From Armatimonadetes bacterium 13_1_40CM_64_14 (GTDB lineage: Bacteria > Sysuimicrobiota > Sysuimicrobiia > Sysuimicrobiales > Kaftiobacteriaceae), in NCBI GenBank assembly GCA_001917855.1, contig MNEU01000019.1, forward strand, positions 1-40,403: a DNA stretch of 40,403 nucleotides, given 5' to 3'. Position 1 is the stretch's first letter. The number at the start of each line of letters is the position of its first letter. Both the position numbers and the translations under genes were made by a program. Below, one piece after another: positions 32,560-40,403 of the stretch. The notes beneath the pieces are model-generated. The model worked only from the letters and a program-made list of their open reading frames with translations, had not been told where the DNA came from and searched no databases.

Positions 32560-33303
32560 TTACGGTTTGCCATCGCTGCCCCCGTCCACTGCGAAGCCTT
32601 GTTGCCGCAATGCGGCAATGATCACCGCGATGTTCGTGACTTCGCCGCGCTCGAGGACTGGCTGGATCTGTGCGTGCTTACTCTTGAGCTCACTCACACG
32701 TTCTAGCACCCACTCCGCGGCTTCTGAAGGGATGACCACGATCCCGTTCGTGTCCGCGATGACGACGTCGCCCGGCCGGACAACTACGCCGCCGCACGCG
32801 ATGGGCACATTGACCTCGCCCGGACCTTCGAGAGGAGGAGATCCCGTTGCCTGGGTCCGGGCAAACACCGGGAACCTCACCGCGTGAGCCTCTTCGGGAT
32901 CGCGGGCCGCGCCGTCGATGACGACGCCGGCAACACCGCGCCGCTGCATGCCCTTGCTAACGTTGCCTCCCCAGACGGCAAAGGAATCGATCTCGCAGGC
33001 ATTCACGACGAGGACGTCGCCTCGCTGCGTTTGCTCCATGGCGAACTTGATCACATTGAATGCTCCCCGGGGCACGGCAACCGTTACTGCAGGCCCAGCG
33101 ATGCGCCCGGCCAGTGGGTAAAGGGGATGAATCGCCGGGCTGACTGTATATGATCCGTTCATCACGTCAGACAGATCCGGCGGCGCGTATGCGGCGAGCC
33201 TCCGGATCACATCTGGGGAGGCTCGGGGGACCACAGTGAACCCCCGGAATCCCACGTGCGAGCGCGTCCTGTCACCATCGATCGTACGTGCAGCTCGATC
33301 CAT
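32560..33303 (-). CDS. RraA-family protein (HMG/CHA aldolase-like)
   Basis: Members of this family are metal-dependent 4-hydroxy-4-methyl-2-oxoglutarate or oxaloacetate aldolases/decarboxylases, or RNase E inhibitors (RraA itself). The 247 residues contain WGGNVSKGMQRRGVAGVVID followed by GAARD (about residues 115-139), the conserved Gly-rich loop and the D-G-x-x-R-D substrate/metal site. I chose ATG 33303, preceded by GGGAGGG at 4 nt; an ATG at 33321 lacks this. An aldolase or decarboxylase role in the catabolic operon is more plausible than RNA-decay control. It lies 24 nt downstream of the creatininase-family gene. Confidence 0.8.
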   Translation of the reverse strand: MDRAARTIDGDRTRSHVGFRGFTVVPRASPDVIRRLAAYAPPDLSDVMNGSYTVSPAIHPLYPLAGRIAGPAVTVAVPRGAFNVIKFAMEQTQRGDVLVVNACEIDSFAVWGGNVSKGMQRRGVAGVVIDGAARDPEEAHAVRFPVFARTQATGSPPLEGPGEVNVPIACGGVVVRPGDVVIADTNGIVVIPSEAAEWVLERVSELKSKHAQIQPVLERGEVTNIAVIIAALRQQGFAVDGGSDGKP

Positions 33304-33327
33304 AGCACCCTCCCTTGGCATAAGCAG

Positions 33328-34113
33328 CTACTCCGCGAGCCCCCACGGGTCCACGGTGCGGAACCATCGCATGAACTCCACGCAGAAATCCACAGCATAG
33401 TTCAGCATCGCCTGGCCGCGCGCCACGGTTGCGCTTGATGGATCACCGAGGCTGCCTGTTTCAGGTGTCACGTCGCGCATATCAAGGGGCACCGCGACGC
33501 GGACACCGTGGAAGAGAAACGCCCCCAGGCCGTCGGTAGGCATCCCCCACAGGTCCTTCCGGCCGTAGCTCCCGGCACGCTCCATCTGGACTTTGCCTGG
33601 CTGCAGGACCATCATCAGCGACCCCATCGGCTCACCGCCGTGCCCGAGCTTGAACCCAGCACCATAGAGTTCCTTGATCAGCTCGGGCGCCTGGATGACC
33701 TGGAGCGGGGACACGGATGGAATCAGGATCCCGCGCTCGCGGCGCAGCTTGCGCGTGAGGAGCTCGAGGATCGGGGCGTTGCCTGCGTGACCGTTGAATA
33801 TGACAATACGCCGCACCCCATGCCGCAGGAGGCAGTCCACCGTGTCCTCGACGACGCCCGAAAGCGTTTCAGGGCGAAGCGTGATGGTCCCTGGATAGTG
33901 TCGGAAGTATTCGGAGAAGCCGAACGGCATCGTCGGCGCCACCAGATCCCTCGTACGCTCCCCCGTCTGTCCCGCGATGGCGTCGATTGCGACGTAATCC
34001 CCCATGGGGGAATGTGGGCCGTGCTCTTCGATGGATCCGAGCGGGATGATCGCGGAAGCACCCTCTGCGATCGCCTCCTGCACCATCGTCCATGTCATCT
34101 CACCGATTCGCAT
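33328..34113 (-). CDS. Creatininase-family amidohydrolase
   Basis: This 261-residue metal-dependent hydrolase has LGSIEEHGPHSPMGDY (metal-binding Glu, His, Asp near residue 26), IFNGHAGN (near 112) and FKLGHGGEPMGS (near 158), the signature set of creatinine amidohydrolases and relatives that open cyclic amides or remove formyl groups. The ATG at 34113 follows GGAGGAGGGG at 5 nt; the longer frame from 34320 runs antisense through the neighbouring gene. It sits between the gamma-glutamyltransferase-like and RraA genes. Creatinine itself is only one option, since no creatinase or sarcosine oxidase gene is seen. Confidence 0.85.
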   Translation of the reverse strand: MRIGEMTWTMVQEAIAEGASAIIPLGSIEEHGPHSPMGDYVAIDAIAGQTGERTRDLVAPTMPFGFSEYFRHYPGTITLRPETLSGVVEDTVDCLLRHGVRRIVIFNGHAGNAPILELLTRKLRRERGILIPSVSPLQVIQAPELIKELYGAGFKLGHGGEPMGSLMMVLQPGKVQMERAGSYGRKDLWGMPTDGLGAFLFHGVRVAVPLDMRDVTPETGSLGDPSSATVARGQAMLNYAVDFCVEFMRWFRTVDPWGLAE

Positions 34114-34150
34114 CCAGACCCCTCCTCCTGAGTCCGTCGAGTGCGCCTGT

Positions 34151-35752
34151 TCACGGGCGGTGGCCAGCGATGCCAATCCCTCCCCGGGGATCGCTGCCGC
34201 CAGCCAGGCCACCGTCAGCCAGGTGCACCGCCTGGTTGCAGCCCATGTAGTGGGCCGGAATGATCTCATATCCGCGCCGCCGGAGCGCTTCCACTGTCGC
34301 GGGAGGGAAGGTAGGCTCAAGATAGAGTCGGCCGTCCTGCTCGCAGTGGAACCGAGGTGCTCCGACCGCCGACTGAGGGTCCATTCGGTGCACGAATACG
34401 TTCAGGATGGTCTGGAACACCGCGCTGATCAGCCGGCTTCCGCCCGACGACCCGATAGCGAAGATCGGTCGTCCATTGCGAAACACGATCGTGGGGCATC
34501 CGCCGCCGACACGCTTGCCAGCTACGATCGAGTCCCGATACCCTGGGCGGGGATTGAAGTGGCCGAGGAAGTTGTTGTAGAGGAATCCCAGCGCAGGTGT
34601 CATGACTCCCGCGCCGGTGATGGAGCCAATGGAGTGGGTAATGGCGACCACATTATGGTCTGAATCAGCGGCGGTCACGTGCGTCGTGTGCCCTTCGCCC
34701 CCGCCATAGATGCCAGCTTCGGCTCGTGCCAGTGAAGCCGTGACGGCCCGCGCTCTCGACCGGGAGAGGAGTTGCTCGACTGGGACGACGGCGAATGCCG
34801 GGTCAGCCAGGACCCCGATGCCGTCCGCGAAAGCCCGGTTGGTCACCCGGGCCAGCACGTCGATATAGACAGGCGAGTTGAACTCAAATCGGGCGAAATC
34901 GAGATCCTCAACGGCCCGCAGCATGGCGAGCAGGATCGCGCCGTGGCTCGGCGGGGGGCTCGCCTGGAACTCCAAGTCTCGCCAACGCACAACTATCGGC
35001 ATCTCCGTCCTGACCGTATAGCTCGCGAGGTCTGCGGCGGTGACCGGTGCGTCGTGGGCAACGAAGTCAGCGACGATCTCGCCTGCGACACCACCCCGGT
35101 AGAACTCCTCAGGTCCGCCGCGTGCGATTCGCCGGAGCGTAGTCCCCAGCTCACGCTGCTGGAGCCGATCCCCGACTTGAGGGACTTGGCCTCGCGGCAG
35201 GTAAAGCGCCGCGGCCCGCGAGTCGGCTGAGAGCTTCCGAAAGATATCCGGGTACCCCGGCCGATCCGGTCCTTCAAAAGTGTAGTAGGTCTTGAGATAC
35301 GGATAGATCTGGAAGCCGTCAGTGGCGAGCGCTGCTGCTGGCTCGACCATGTCCTGCCAGGTGACGCGCCCGCTACCGAACCGGGCGGCGAGCTCCCCCA
35401 ACCCCGCGATGAACCCCGGGGACATGATCGACGCGTACCCCATCTGGTTCGGGTCGCCTTCGACGAGATACCGACCGACTCGCTCTGAGCGTCCGGAGAG
35501 GCCCGGAAGAAATCGGGCCCCATCGCTGGCGGAACCGATGGCCACGGACGCGTTCAGGTATAGGCAGACGTCGTGCGAGGCGGAGTATACCTGGATAAAT
35601 GCGAGGCCCCCGATCCCGCATCCCAGTGGGTTGGTAACCCCTTGGGCGAGCGCCGTGGCAACTGCGGCGTCGATGGCGTTTCCGCCCATGGCGAAGATCC
35701 GGCGGCCGGCTTCGACGGCAGGGGTCTCAGGGCAGACGACGATGCCTTCCAC
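34151..35752 (-). CDS. Gamma-glutamyltransferase family protein
   Basis: This N-terminal-nucleophile enzyme transfers or hydrolyses gamma-glutamyl groups after autocleavage into two subunits. The 533 residues begin with the family pattern AGRRIFAMGGNAIDAAVATA and include NPLGCGIGGLAF. The cleavage and catalytic site GHTTHVTAADSDHN (near residue 355) has the nucleophile threonine, followed by GSGG-type oxyanion residues (IGSSGGSRLI, near 440). There is no obvious signal peptide, so it may act in the cytoplasm. It starts at GTG 35752 with AGGAGG 7 nt upstream, 11 nt after the DppC stop. A hydrolase role on imported gamma-glutamyl or cephalosporin-like amides is likely; the substrate is not defined. 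Confidence 0.86.
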   Translation of the reverse strand: MEGIVVCPETPAVEAGRRIFAMGGNAIDAAVATALAQGVTNPLGCGIGGLAFIQVYSASHDVCLYLNASVAIGSASDGARFLPGLSGRSERVGRYLVEGDPNQMGYASIMSPGFIAGLGELAARFGSGRVTWQDMVEPAAALATDGFQIYPYLKTYYTFEGPDRPGYPDIFRKLSADSRAAALYLPRGQVPQVGDRLQQRELGTTLRRIARGGPEEFYRGGVAGEIVADFVAHDAPVTAADLASYTVRTEMPIVVRWRDLEFQASPPPSHGAILLAMLRAVEDLDFARFEFNSPVYIDVLARVTNRAFADGIGVLADPAFAVVPVEQLLSRSRARAVTASLARAEAGIYGGGEGHTTHVTAADSDHNVVAITHSIGSITGAGVMTPALGFLYNNFLGHFNPRPGYRDSIVAGKRVGGGCPTIVFRNGRPIFAIGSSGGSRLISAVFQTILNVFVHRMDPQSAVGAPRFHCEQDGRLYLEPTFPPATVEALRRRGYEIIPAHYMGCNQAVHLADGGLAGGSDPRGGIGIAGHRP

Positions 35753-35763
35753 CGGTTAGCCTC

Positions 35764-36678
35764 CTAGCCACGCAACCGTGGGTCGAGGACATCTCTGAGA
35801 GCGTCCCCGAGAATATTGAGGGCCAGCACGACGATGCCGATCGTGATGCCCGGAGTCAATGCAATCCACCACTGCGACCGCAGGTACGTCCGTCCCTCCG
35901 CGACCATCGTGCCCCACTCGGGGGTGGGGGGCTGCGCGCCGAGGCCCAGAAACCCTAACGACGAACCGATTATCACGGCGACCGCAAACCCCACTGTGGC
36001 GACAATGATGACCGGCGACAGCACGTTTGGGAGGACGTACCGGCGAAGGATAAGAGTATCGCGCGCACCGATCGCCCTGGCCGCTTCGATGTAGGTTTGC
36101 TCCCGCACCGTCAGCACGGCGGAGCGTACAATCCGAGTGTATGCGGGGGCCTCGCCGATCCCGACGGCGATCATTGCATTGATGAGGCCGGGTCCAAGCA
36201 TGGCCACGACCACTAGCGCGAGCAAGATGCCAGGGAACGCCATCATGATGTCCATGCCGCGCATTACAGCCGACTCAAATCGGCCACGATAGAAACCAGC
36301 GATGATCCCAAGCGGCAAGCCGATCGCCAACGACAGCGACACGGAGACGATGCCAAGACTCATTGATGCTCTGGCCCCGTAGATGATGCGGCTGAGCAGG
36401 TCGCGGCCATACTGATCCGTCCCCAACCAATGGGCCGCGCTCGGGGGGAGGAAGATCGCCTCCGGCGTAACGGCGACTGGATCGTAGCCTGTGAGTATCT
36501 GTGGAGCGGCAAGCGGCACAAGCAGAATGAGTACCACCTCGAGGCTGATCCAGCCGGCGGGGCTCAGCCGGCGTAAGGCTGCAAACCGTCGAGACCGACT
36601 CCGCCCGCTCAGACGGGGAGCATCCTCGGCTGTGCTCGGGTGATTACCCGTAACGGATCCGGGGATCAATGAATCCAT
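35764..36678 (-). CDS. Dipeptide/oligopeptide ABC permease, DppC-like (transporter 3)
   Basis: This permease has about 304 residues from ATG 36678, with an N-terminal cytoplasmic extension, LPPSAAHWLGTDQYGRDLLS (near residue 102) and the EAA loop YIEAARAIGARDTLILRRYV then LPNVLSPV. ATG 36678 overlaps the end of dppB by 35 nt and has no clear ribosome-binding site; a TTG two codons downstream is an alternative. The frame is open back to 37515 only because dppB is frameshifted, so the apparent 583-residue DppB-DppC fusion is not real. Confidence 0.85.
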   Translation of the reverse strand: MDSLIPGSVTGNHPSTAEDAPRLSGRSRSRRFAALRRLSPAGWISLEVVLILLVPLAAPQILTGYDPVAVTPEAIFLPPSAAHWLGTDQYGRDLLSRIIYGARASMSLGIVSVSLSLAIGLPLGIIAGFYRGRFESAVMRGMDIMMAFPGILLALVVVAMLGPGLINAMIAVGIGEAPAYTRIVRSAVLTVREQTYIEAARAIGARDTLILRRYVLPNVLSPVIIVATVGFAVAVIIGSSLGFLGLGAQPPTPEWGTMVAEGRTYLRSQWWIALTPGITIGIVVLALNILGDALRDVLDPRLRG

Positions 36679-37515
36679 ACGACAAGTCGGCGAGGAGGTT
36701 CGTGAGCGTGTACGCGATCGCGACGATGAGTACGGTGCCCTGGACCTCCGGGAAGTCTTTGTTTCGACCACAACCGCGCCGCCCAGCAGTGTCCCCAGCT
36801 GGATGCTGGCGACGGTGATCACCGGGATGAGCGCGTTCCGGAGCGTGTGCCGAATCAGTACTGTGCGCTCGGTGAGGCCCTTCGCCCGCGCTGTCGTGAC
36901 GAAGTCCTGACGCAGAATCTCAAGCATCCCGCTGCGGACAAGACGCGCGAGAATCGCCCCTGCATACCAACCAAGCGTCAGCGCAGGCAGAATTAGGTGT
37001 CGCCAGGAACCTTGGCCGGTGATTGGGATCCAGTCCAGCTTGATGCTGAACACCCAGATGAGCAATAACCCGGTCAGGAAGGACGGGAGAGAGATGCCGA
37101 CCAACGCCACAGCGGAGACGCCCCCGTCGAGCCAGCTGTTATGGGAAACGGCCGAGAGGATTCCCAGGCAAATGCCCGCGGTGACGGCGAGCCCCATGGC
37201 GACGACAGCGAGTTGGACCGTGAAGGGCAGCGCGCGCCGTATGTCGCCTGCCACTGGGCGATTGGTCTTCAGGGACCGCCCCAGGTCACCTTGTGCCACG
37301 TGCTGGATGTAATGGACAAACTGTCGCCAGAGCGGCTGGTCGAGGCCGAGCTGATGCCGAACAGCTTCGACCTGATCCTTCGGTACCGGGACATCGCCGA
37401 AAAGCACCTGAACCGGATCGCCGGGGACCAGGTGGAGCATCATAAACACGATCACCAGGACCCCGGCCATTATCAGGAACGACTGCCCGAGGCGAAGCAG
37501 GAGATAGCGGGCCAA
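36644..37515 (-). pseudogene. Dipeptide ABC permease DppB (transporter 3), internal deletion with frameshift
   Basis: The first part, from ATG 37515, is a normal DppB N-terminus (LGLDQPLWRQFVHYIQHV, then the EAA region FVTTARAKGLTERTVLIRHT). At about 36757 the frame passes from GGAVVVET directly to KDFPEVQGTVLIVAIAY, read one frame over, and continues to FIDPRIRYG with a TAA at 36644-36646. The VFAWPG..GRL segment, about 17-18 residues in the intact paralogue at 29951-30868, is missing. The span of 872 nt needs roughly 52 nt more to restore a 308-residue protein. Either transporter 3 is inactive or the sequence carries a local deletion error. The ATG lies 4 nt after the isochorismatase-like stop. 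Confidence 0.85.
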
Positions 37516-37519
37516 TCTT

Positions 37520-38278
37520 TTACCTGCCGACCGTGGCCGCCGGCTCGCCCAGTTCCGCGAGGGTCGAATCGGTCGTCTCGACCCGTCCGAACATCGCTGC
37601 GAACGTCACCAAACTGCTCTCCTGAAGATACGGTGTGACCGCGGTACATGCATCTTCAACAAGCAGCACGTGGTACCCGCGATCGCCCGCATCACGCGCA
37701 GTCGTCGCGACACAGCACTCTGTCGAGACTCCCGTAGCGACGAGGGAGTCAATACCGAGATTGCGCAGCGTCTGGTCGATCGCCGTCGAGTTGAACGCCC
37801 CCATCGACGTCTTGTTGATGACCAGCTCGCCTTCTCGAGGAGCGATGGGCTCCACGACGGCGTTTGCCCGACTGCCGGTTCGCACCAATGGCCCTTGCGC
37901 CATGCGGGCCTTGAGGTCGTCGTCGATCTGCCGCAATAAGGTCAGACCGTCTCCACGATCTGGAAGGCCGAAGCCGATGGTGAGGTAGATGATAGGTCGG
38001 CCGGCGGTGCGAAAAACCCGGATTAGACGCTGGATATTGGGGATTACCATGTCACGGACCCGGCTGTAGTAGAAATCTGCAATCGCCGGATAGTGCTCAC
38101 GGAGGTATGGCCCAACACCCGTATTAGGGTCGACGGAGCCATACTGCATGTCGACGATCAACAACGCAGTAGTGGCTAAACGGAGCGGGAAACGCGGGAG
38201 TGGCAGCGGCCACTCCCGTAGCCGCTCGCGCCAGTCTCGGGCTAGGCCGCGTTCCAGAGACTCGCGCGTGATCTTCAT
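37520..38278 (-). CDS. Isochorismatase-like cysteine hydrolase
   Basis: This 252-residue hydrolase belongs to the family of nicotinamidase, N-carbamoylsarcosine amidase, ureidoacrylate and biuret hydrolases. The catalytic triad is visible: Asp in LLIVDMQ (near residue 43), Lys in VINKTSMGAF (near 155) and Cys in GVSTECCVATTARDAGDRGY (near 188). A roughly 35-residue N-terminal extension precedes the core. It is encoded 11 nt downstream of a binding-protein gene and 4 nt upstream of dppB, so it most likely cleaves an amide or carbamoyl group from the imported compound. N-carbamoylsarcosine amidase would fit the creatininase-family neighbour, but sequence alone cannot choose. Confidence 0.85.
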   Translation of the reverse strand: MKITRESLERGLARDWRERLREWPLPLPRFPLRLATTALLIVDMQYGSVDPNTGVGPYLREHYPAIADFYYSRVRDMVIPNIQRLIRVFRTAGRPIIYLTIGFGLPDRGDGLTLLRQIDDDLKARMAQGPLVRTGSRANAVVEPIAPREGELVINKTSMGAFNSTAIDQTLRNLGIDSLVATGVSTECCVATTARDAGDRGYHVLLVEDACTAVTPYLQESSLVTFAAMFGRVETTDSTLAELGEPAATVGR

Positions 38279-38289
38279 GGCATCCCCTC

Positions 38290-39894
38290 CTACTTGCTAG
38301 ACAGCCACGCGTCGTATACCCACGGGAAGAACCCGATGCTGTCGAACTCCAGGTCGTTGACCGCGGCGGACTTGAGGGAGATGTTGTCCCAGTTGTAGAC
38401 GGCGAGCATGTAGGCCTCGCGCATGACGAGTTTCTGTGCCTCGGCAAGGATCTGTGCCCGCTTCGTTTCATCCACCTCGATGGCCTGGCGGTCGAGGAGC
38501 CGGTCAAGTTCCTTGTCCTTGACAAAGGAGAAGTTGAACCCGCCGCCGCCGACGTTGCGCGAGTGGAGCAGCGCGCTGATGATGTCCGGGTCGCTGCGCG
38601 GCGCTGGGAGCGGGGAGAGAAGGGTCACGCTCTTGCGCTGGTTCTCGTTGACCGTCTGGATCGCTGTGCCTGTCGCAATGTAGAGTTTGACCTCAACCCC
38701 GATCTGCTTCAGCTGCCCCTGCATGACCTCGGGGACGCCATGCTCCCACGATCCAATGGGAACGACTAGGCGCTTGCCGCCCTTCACCCGGATGCCGTCC
38801 GGACCCGGTTTCCACCCGGCACTATCTAGGAGAGTCTTGGACTTGGCCGGGTCGTACTTGTAGAGATCTGCACCAGGGTCAAAGGAGTAGGTATAGGGCG
38901 TGAGGAGCCCGTATGCGGGCTGAAACGCCCCGTACCTCTGGAACGGACCGAACACGGTCTTTACGATCGTGGGACGGTCGAGTCCCCAGCTGAGCGCCTG
39001 CCGGACGGCGAGCTCGTTGGTGGGTGACCCGGTGACGTTCATCGCGAAGTCGAACGGGACCCCCGGGACGAGCCCGACCAGAGGTTGGAAGTTTGGGTTC
39101 TTTGTCAGCCGGTCGAAGTCTTGAGCTGGGGCGTTGTCAATGACCTGTACCTCGCCGGTCTCGAGCGCGGCGACACGCGTGCCGTCCTCCGGAATCATCC
39201 GGAAGATGAGCCGGTCGACGTAGGCCGAGCCCGTATGCTTAAGGATCGGGGCTGGCCAATTGTACGCGTCGTACCGCTCGAGGGTGATGTGATCGTTGGG
39301 GATCCATTCGACGAACTTGAATGGTCCGGTGCCGACCGGGTGCCGACCGAAGTCCTGATCGCCAAACTGCTGGACTGCGGCGGGAGAGACCATCCGATAG
39401 TAGAGACTGGCGGCGTCGAGGAATGGAGCCCACGGCTGCTTTAAGTAGATCTTCACCGTTTGGGCATCGACCACTTCCGCGTGGTCGTAGAATCCAACAG
39501 CGCAACCGCCACACCTGCTGGCTAACTTGGGGTCGTGCGTCCGATCGAAGTTGAACTTGACGGCGGCAGCGTCGAACGCCGTGGCGTCATGGAATTTCAC
39601 GCCGCTGCGGAGCTTGAACGTGTACACTTTTCCATCGCCAGACACGGACCAGTTCGTAGCGAGCCATGGCTTGAACTTCTTGTCTTTCTTGTCTCGCACG
39701 ATCAGCGGGTCGAAGATCTGGAAGAACACGATCTGCGACGGTCTCAGTCCCGAGAGATTCGGATCAAGCCTGTCAGGTTCGTCGCGAAGGGCATACGTCA
39801 GCGTACCTCCGCGCTGCGGCGTGGGTGCTGCCGATGCGTTTGCGAGTGGGAGCACCAGTAGCAAGGCGAGAAGAAAACTTGCATGCCTCCTCAT
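38290..39894 (-). CDS. Periplasmic substrate-binding protein, dipeptide type (transporter 3)
   Basis: This family 5 binding protein has 534 residues from ATG 39894 (GGGGGGGG 5 nt upstream), with a Sec signal peptide (ASFLLALLLVLPLANASA, cleavage near residue 22) and no lipobox. Conserved features are GGTLTYALRDEPDRLDPN (near 29), LRSGVKFHDATAFDAAAVKF (near 92) and HPVGTGPFKFVEW (near 176). A Cys-Gly-Gly-Cys pair in LASRCGGCAVG (near 125) is unusual and could form a disulfide. It is the first gene of the 12-kb minus-strand operon and is divergent from a GntR-family regulator. Confidence 0.88.
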   Translation of the reverse strand: MRRHASFLLALLLVLPLANASAAPTPQRGGTLTYALRDEPDRLDPNLSGLRPSQIVFFQIFDPLIVRDKKDKKFKPWLATNWSVSGDGKVYTFKLRSGVKFHDATAFDAAAVKFNFDRTHDPKLASRCGGCAVGFYDHAEVVDAQTVKIYLKQPWAPFLDAASLYYRMVSPAAVQQFGDQDFGRHPVGTGPFKFVEWIPNDHITLERYDAYNWPAPILKHTGSAYVDRLIFRMIPEDGTRVAALETGEVQVIDNAPAQDFDRLTKNPNFQPLVGLVPGVPFDFAMNVTGSPTNELAVRQALSWGLDRPTIVKTVFGPFQRYGAFQPAYGLLTPYTYSFDPGADLYKYDPAKSKTLLDSAGWKPGPDGIRVKGGKRLVVPIGSWEHGVPEVMQGQLKQIGVEVKLYIATGTAIQTVNENQRKSVTLLSPLPAPRSDPDIISALLHSRNVGGGGFNFSFVKDKELDRLLDRQAIEVDETKRAQILAEAQKLVMREAYMLAVYNWDNISLKSAAVNDLEFDSIGFFPWVYDAWLSSK

Positions 39895-40106
39895 ATTACC
39901 CCCCCCAAGTGGTCGGTAAGATCGTGGCTGGAATTTGAAATTAGAGATTAGGAATCTCTTATTACATGTGGTACCATATACCGTCAGGACCGTCAAGGAG
40001 AATCACTCTCATCCCGTCTTTCCGGCATGAGTGTGAGAGACCTCACCGGTTTGATATTCCGGCTTGAGCTTGGCATTCAAAGTGCAGCAGTGGAAAAGGA
40101 TCGTAA
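39895..40106. promoter_or_regulatory. Divergent control region with two operator-like palindromes
   Basis: This AT-rich 212-bp intergenic region lies between two divergent genes. At 39943-39959 the arms AGAGATT and AATCTCT flank a 3-nt centre, a perfect inverted repeat. At 39969-39976 TGGTACCA is a perfect palindrome inside a 12-of-14 symmetric ATGTGGTACCATAT; its central GT-AC fits the general operator pattern of FadR/FCD-type GntR regulators. Two ACCGTCA heptamers are spaced 9 bp apart (39980 and 39989). The region probably carries promoters for both the binding-protein operon and the regulator. Confidence 0.55.
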
Positions 40107-40403
40107 ATGCCATCGTCCACCCACGTCTTCGCTCCGGTCTCACCACGGCGCCTCGGGGCGCAGATATACAGCCATCTGATTGAAGCAATCGCGACAAATC
40201 AGCTCCCCGAAGGTGCAGAGATTCAGGAGGACGTCCTCGCCGCGCAGATGGGAGTGAGCAAGACCCCCGTTCGCGAGGCCCTCCGACGTCTCGAAACCGA
40301 GGGGTTTATCGTCGCAGATTCGCATCGAACCCCGGAAGTCAAGCGCTTAAGCGAGCAGGACATCGCAGAGCTCTATAGTGTGCGGGAGTATCTGGAGCGG
40401 CTC
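40107..40403 (+). CDS. GntR-family regulator, FadR/FCD type, N-terminal 99 residues (cut by window edge)
   Basis: The frame from ATG 40107 stays open to the window end. It encodes a winged helix-turn-helix at about residues 16-82: RLGAQIYSHLIEAIATNQL, LAAQMGVSKTPVREALRRLE and the wing EGFIVADSHRTPEVKRLS. TPVREALRRLE is the recognition-helix signature of the FadR subfamily. The last visible residues (DIAELYSVREYLERL) begin an FCD-type effector domain. It is divergent from the binding-protein operon and probably controls it through the palindromes in the shared intergenic region. Confidence 0.85.
   Translation, partial: MPSSTHVFAPVSPRRLGAQIYSHLIEAIATNQLPEGAEIQEDVLAAQMGVSKTPVREALRRLETEGFIVADSHRTPEVKRLSEQDIAELYSVREYLERL

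Noticed and set aside
35764-37515. 583-residue DppB-DppC fusion protein
   Set aside because: The central part is out-of-frame dppB sequence rich in Ser/Arg; both genes are recognisable separately with a frameshift between them.
1-40403. CRISPR arrays, rRNA genes or complete insertion sequences
   Set aside because: I found no regularly spaced repeats, no rRNA-like sequence and no transposase gene; the only repeats are the tRNA-derived copies, the integrase scars and the 24-bp duplication.

Overview
The window is a high-GC bacterial chromosome segment with tightly packed, co-directional genes. Its periplasmic binding proteins have Sec signal peptides without a lipobox, which suggests a diderm. 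The number of ABC importers and amidohydrolases fits a soil or subsurface heterotroph. I cannot place it reliably; an uncultured lineage such as Candidatus Rokubacteria or a similar group is only a guess.

The organising feature is an intact tRNA-Thr(CGT) gene (1783-1857) followed by three direct repeats of its 3' half (18419-18468, 24638-24683, 27794-27833). I read this as tandem integration at one tRNA attachment site. It leaves three accessory segments: A (about 1.86-18.4 kb), B (18.5-24.6 kb) and C (24.7-27.8 kb). Traces resembling the 3' end of a tyrosine-recombinase gene sit 51-52 nt inside the left edge of each, and no intact integrase remains.

Left of the tRNA lie the start of an unrecognised gene and a pyruvate kinase that lacks the conserved segment carrying the catalytic lysine and a metal-binding glutamate.

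Segment A is one 15-gene plus-strand block ending in a strong terminator: allantoinase, a GntR/HutC regulator, two polyamine-type importers that share one ATPase, two more amidohydrolases, two SIS-domain proteins, a PfkB sugar kinase and a class I aldolase. Most neighbours overlap by 1-4 nt. The gene mix resembles systems that import, phosphorylate and deglycate Amadori or opine-like sugar-amine conjugates, here joined to ureide and amide hydrolysis.

Segment B is less GC-rich by eye and looks like a defence cassette: a HEPN-like plus CBS-pair protein, a frameshifted type III-like modification methyltransferase and an intact Res-type helicase-nuclease. Segment C has an Asp-box (BNR) protein paired with a MoaD/ThiS-like protein, a nucleotidyltransferase with two compensating frameshifts, and a truncated prolyl-aminopeptidase-like fragment.

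Right of the last repeat, an 11-gene minus-strand operon runs from 39.9 kb back to 27.83 kb: two dipeptide-type importers without ATPases, an isochorismatase-like hydrolase, a gamma-glutamyltransferase-family protein, a creatininase-family hydrolase, an RraA-family protein and a metal-dependent amidohydrolase whose stop codon lies on the last repeat. A divergent FadR-type GntR regulator starts at 40107 and runs off the window. This block suggests scavenging of peptide, amide or gamma-glutamyl compounds. It may be a fourth inserted segment whose far end is not visible.
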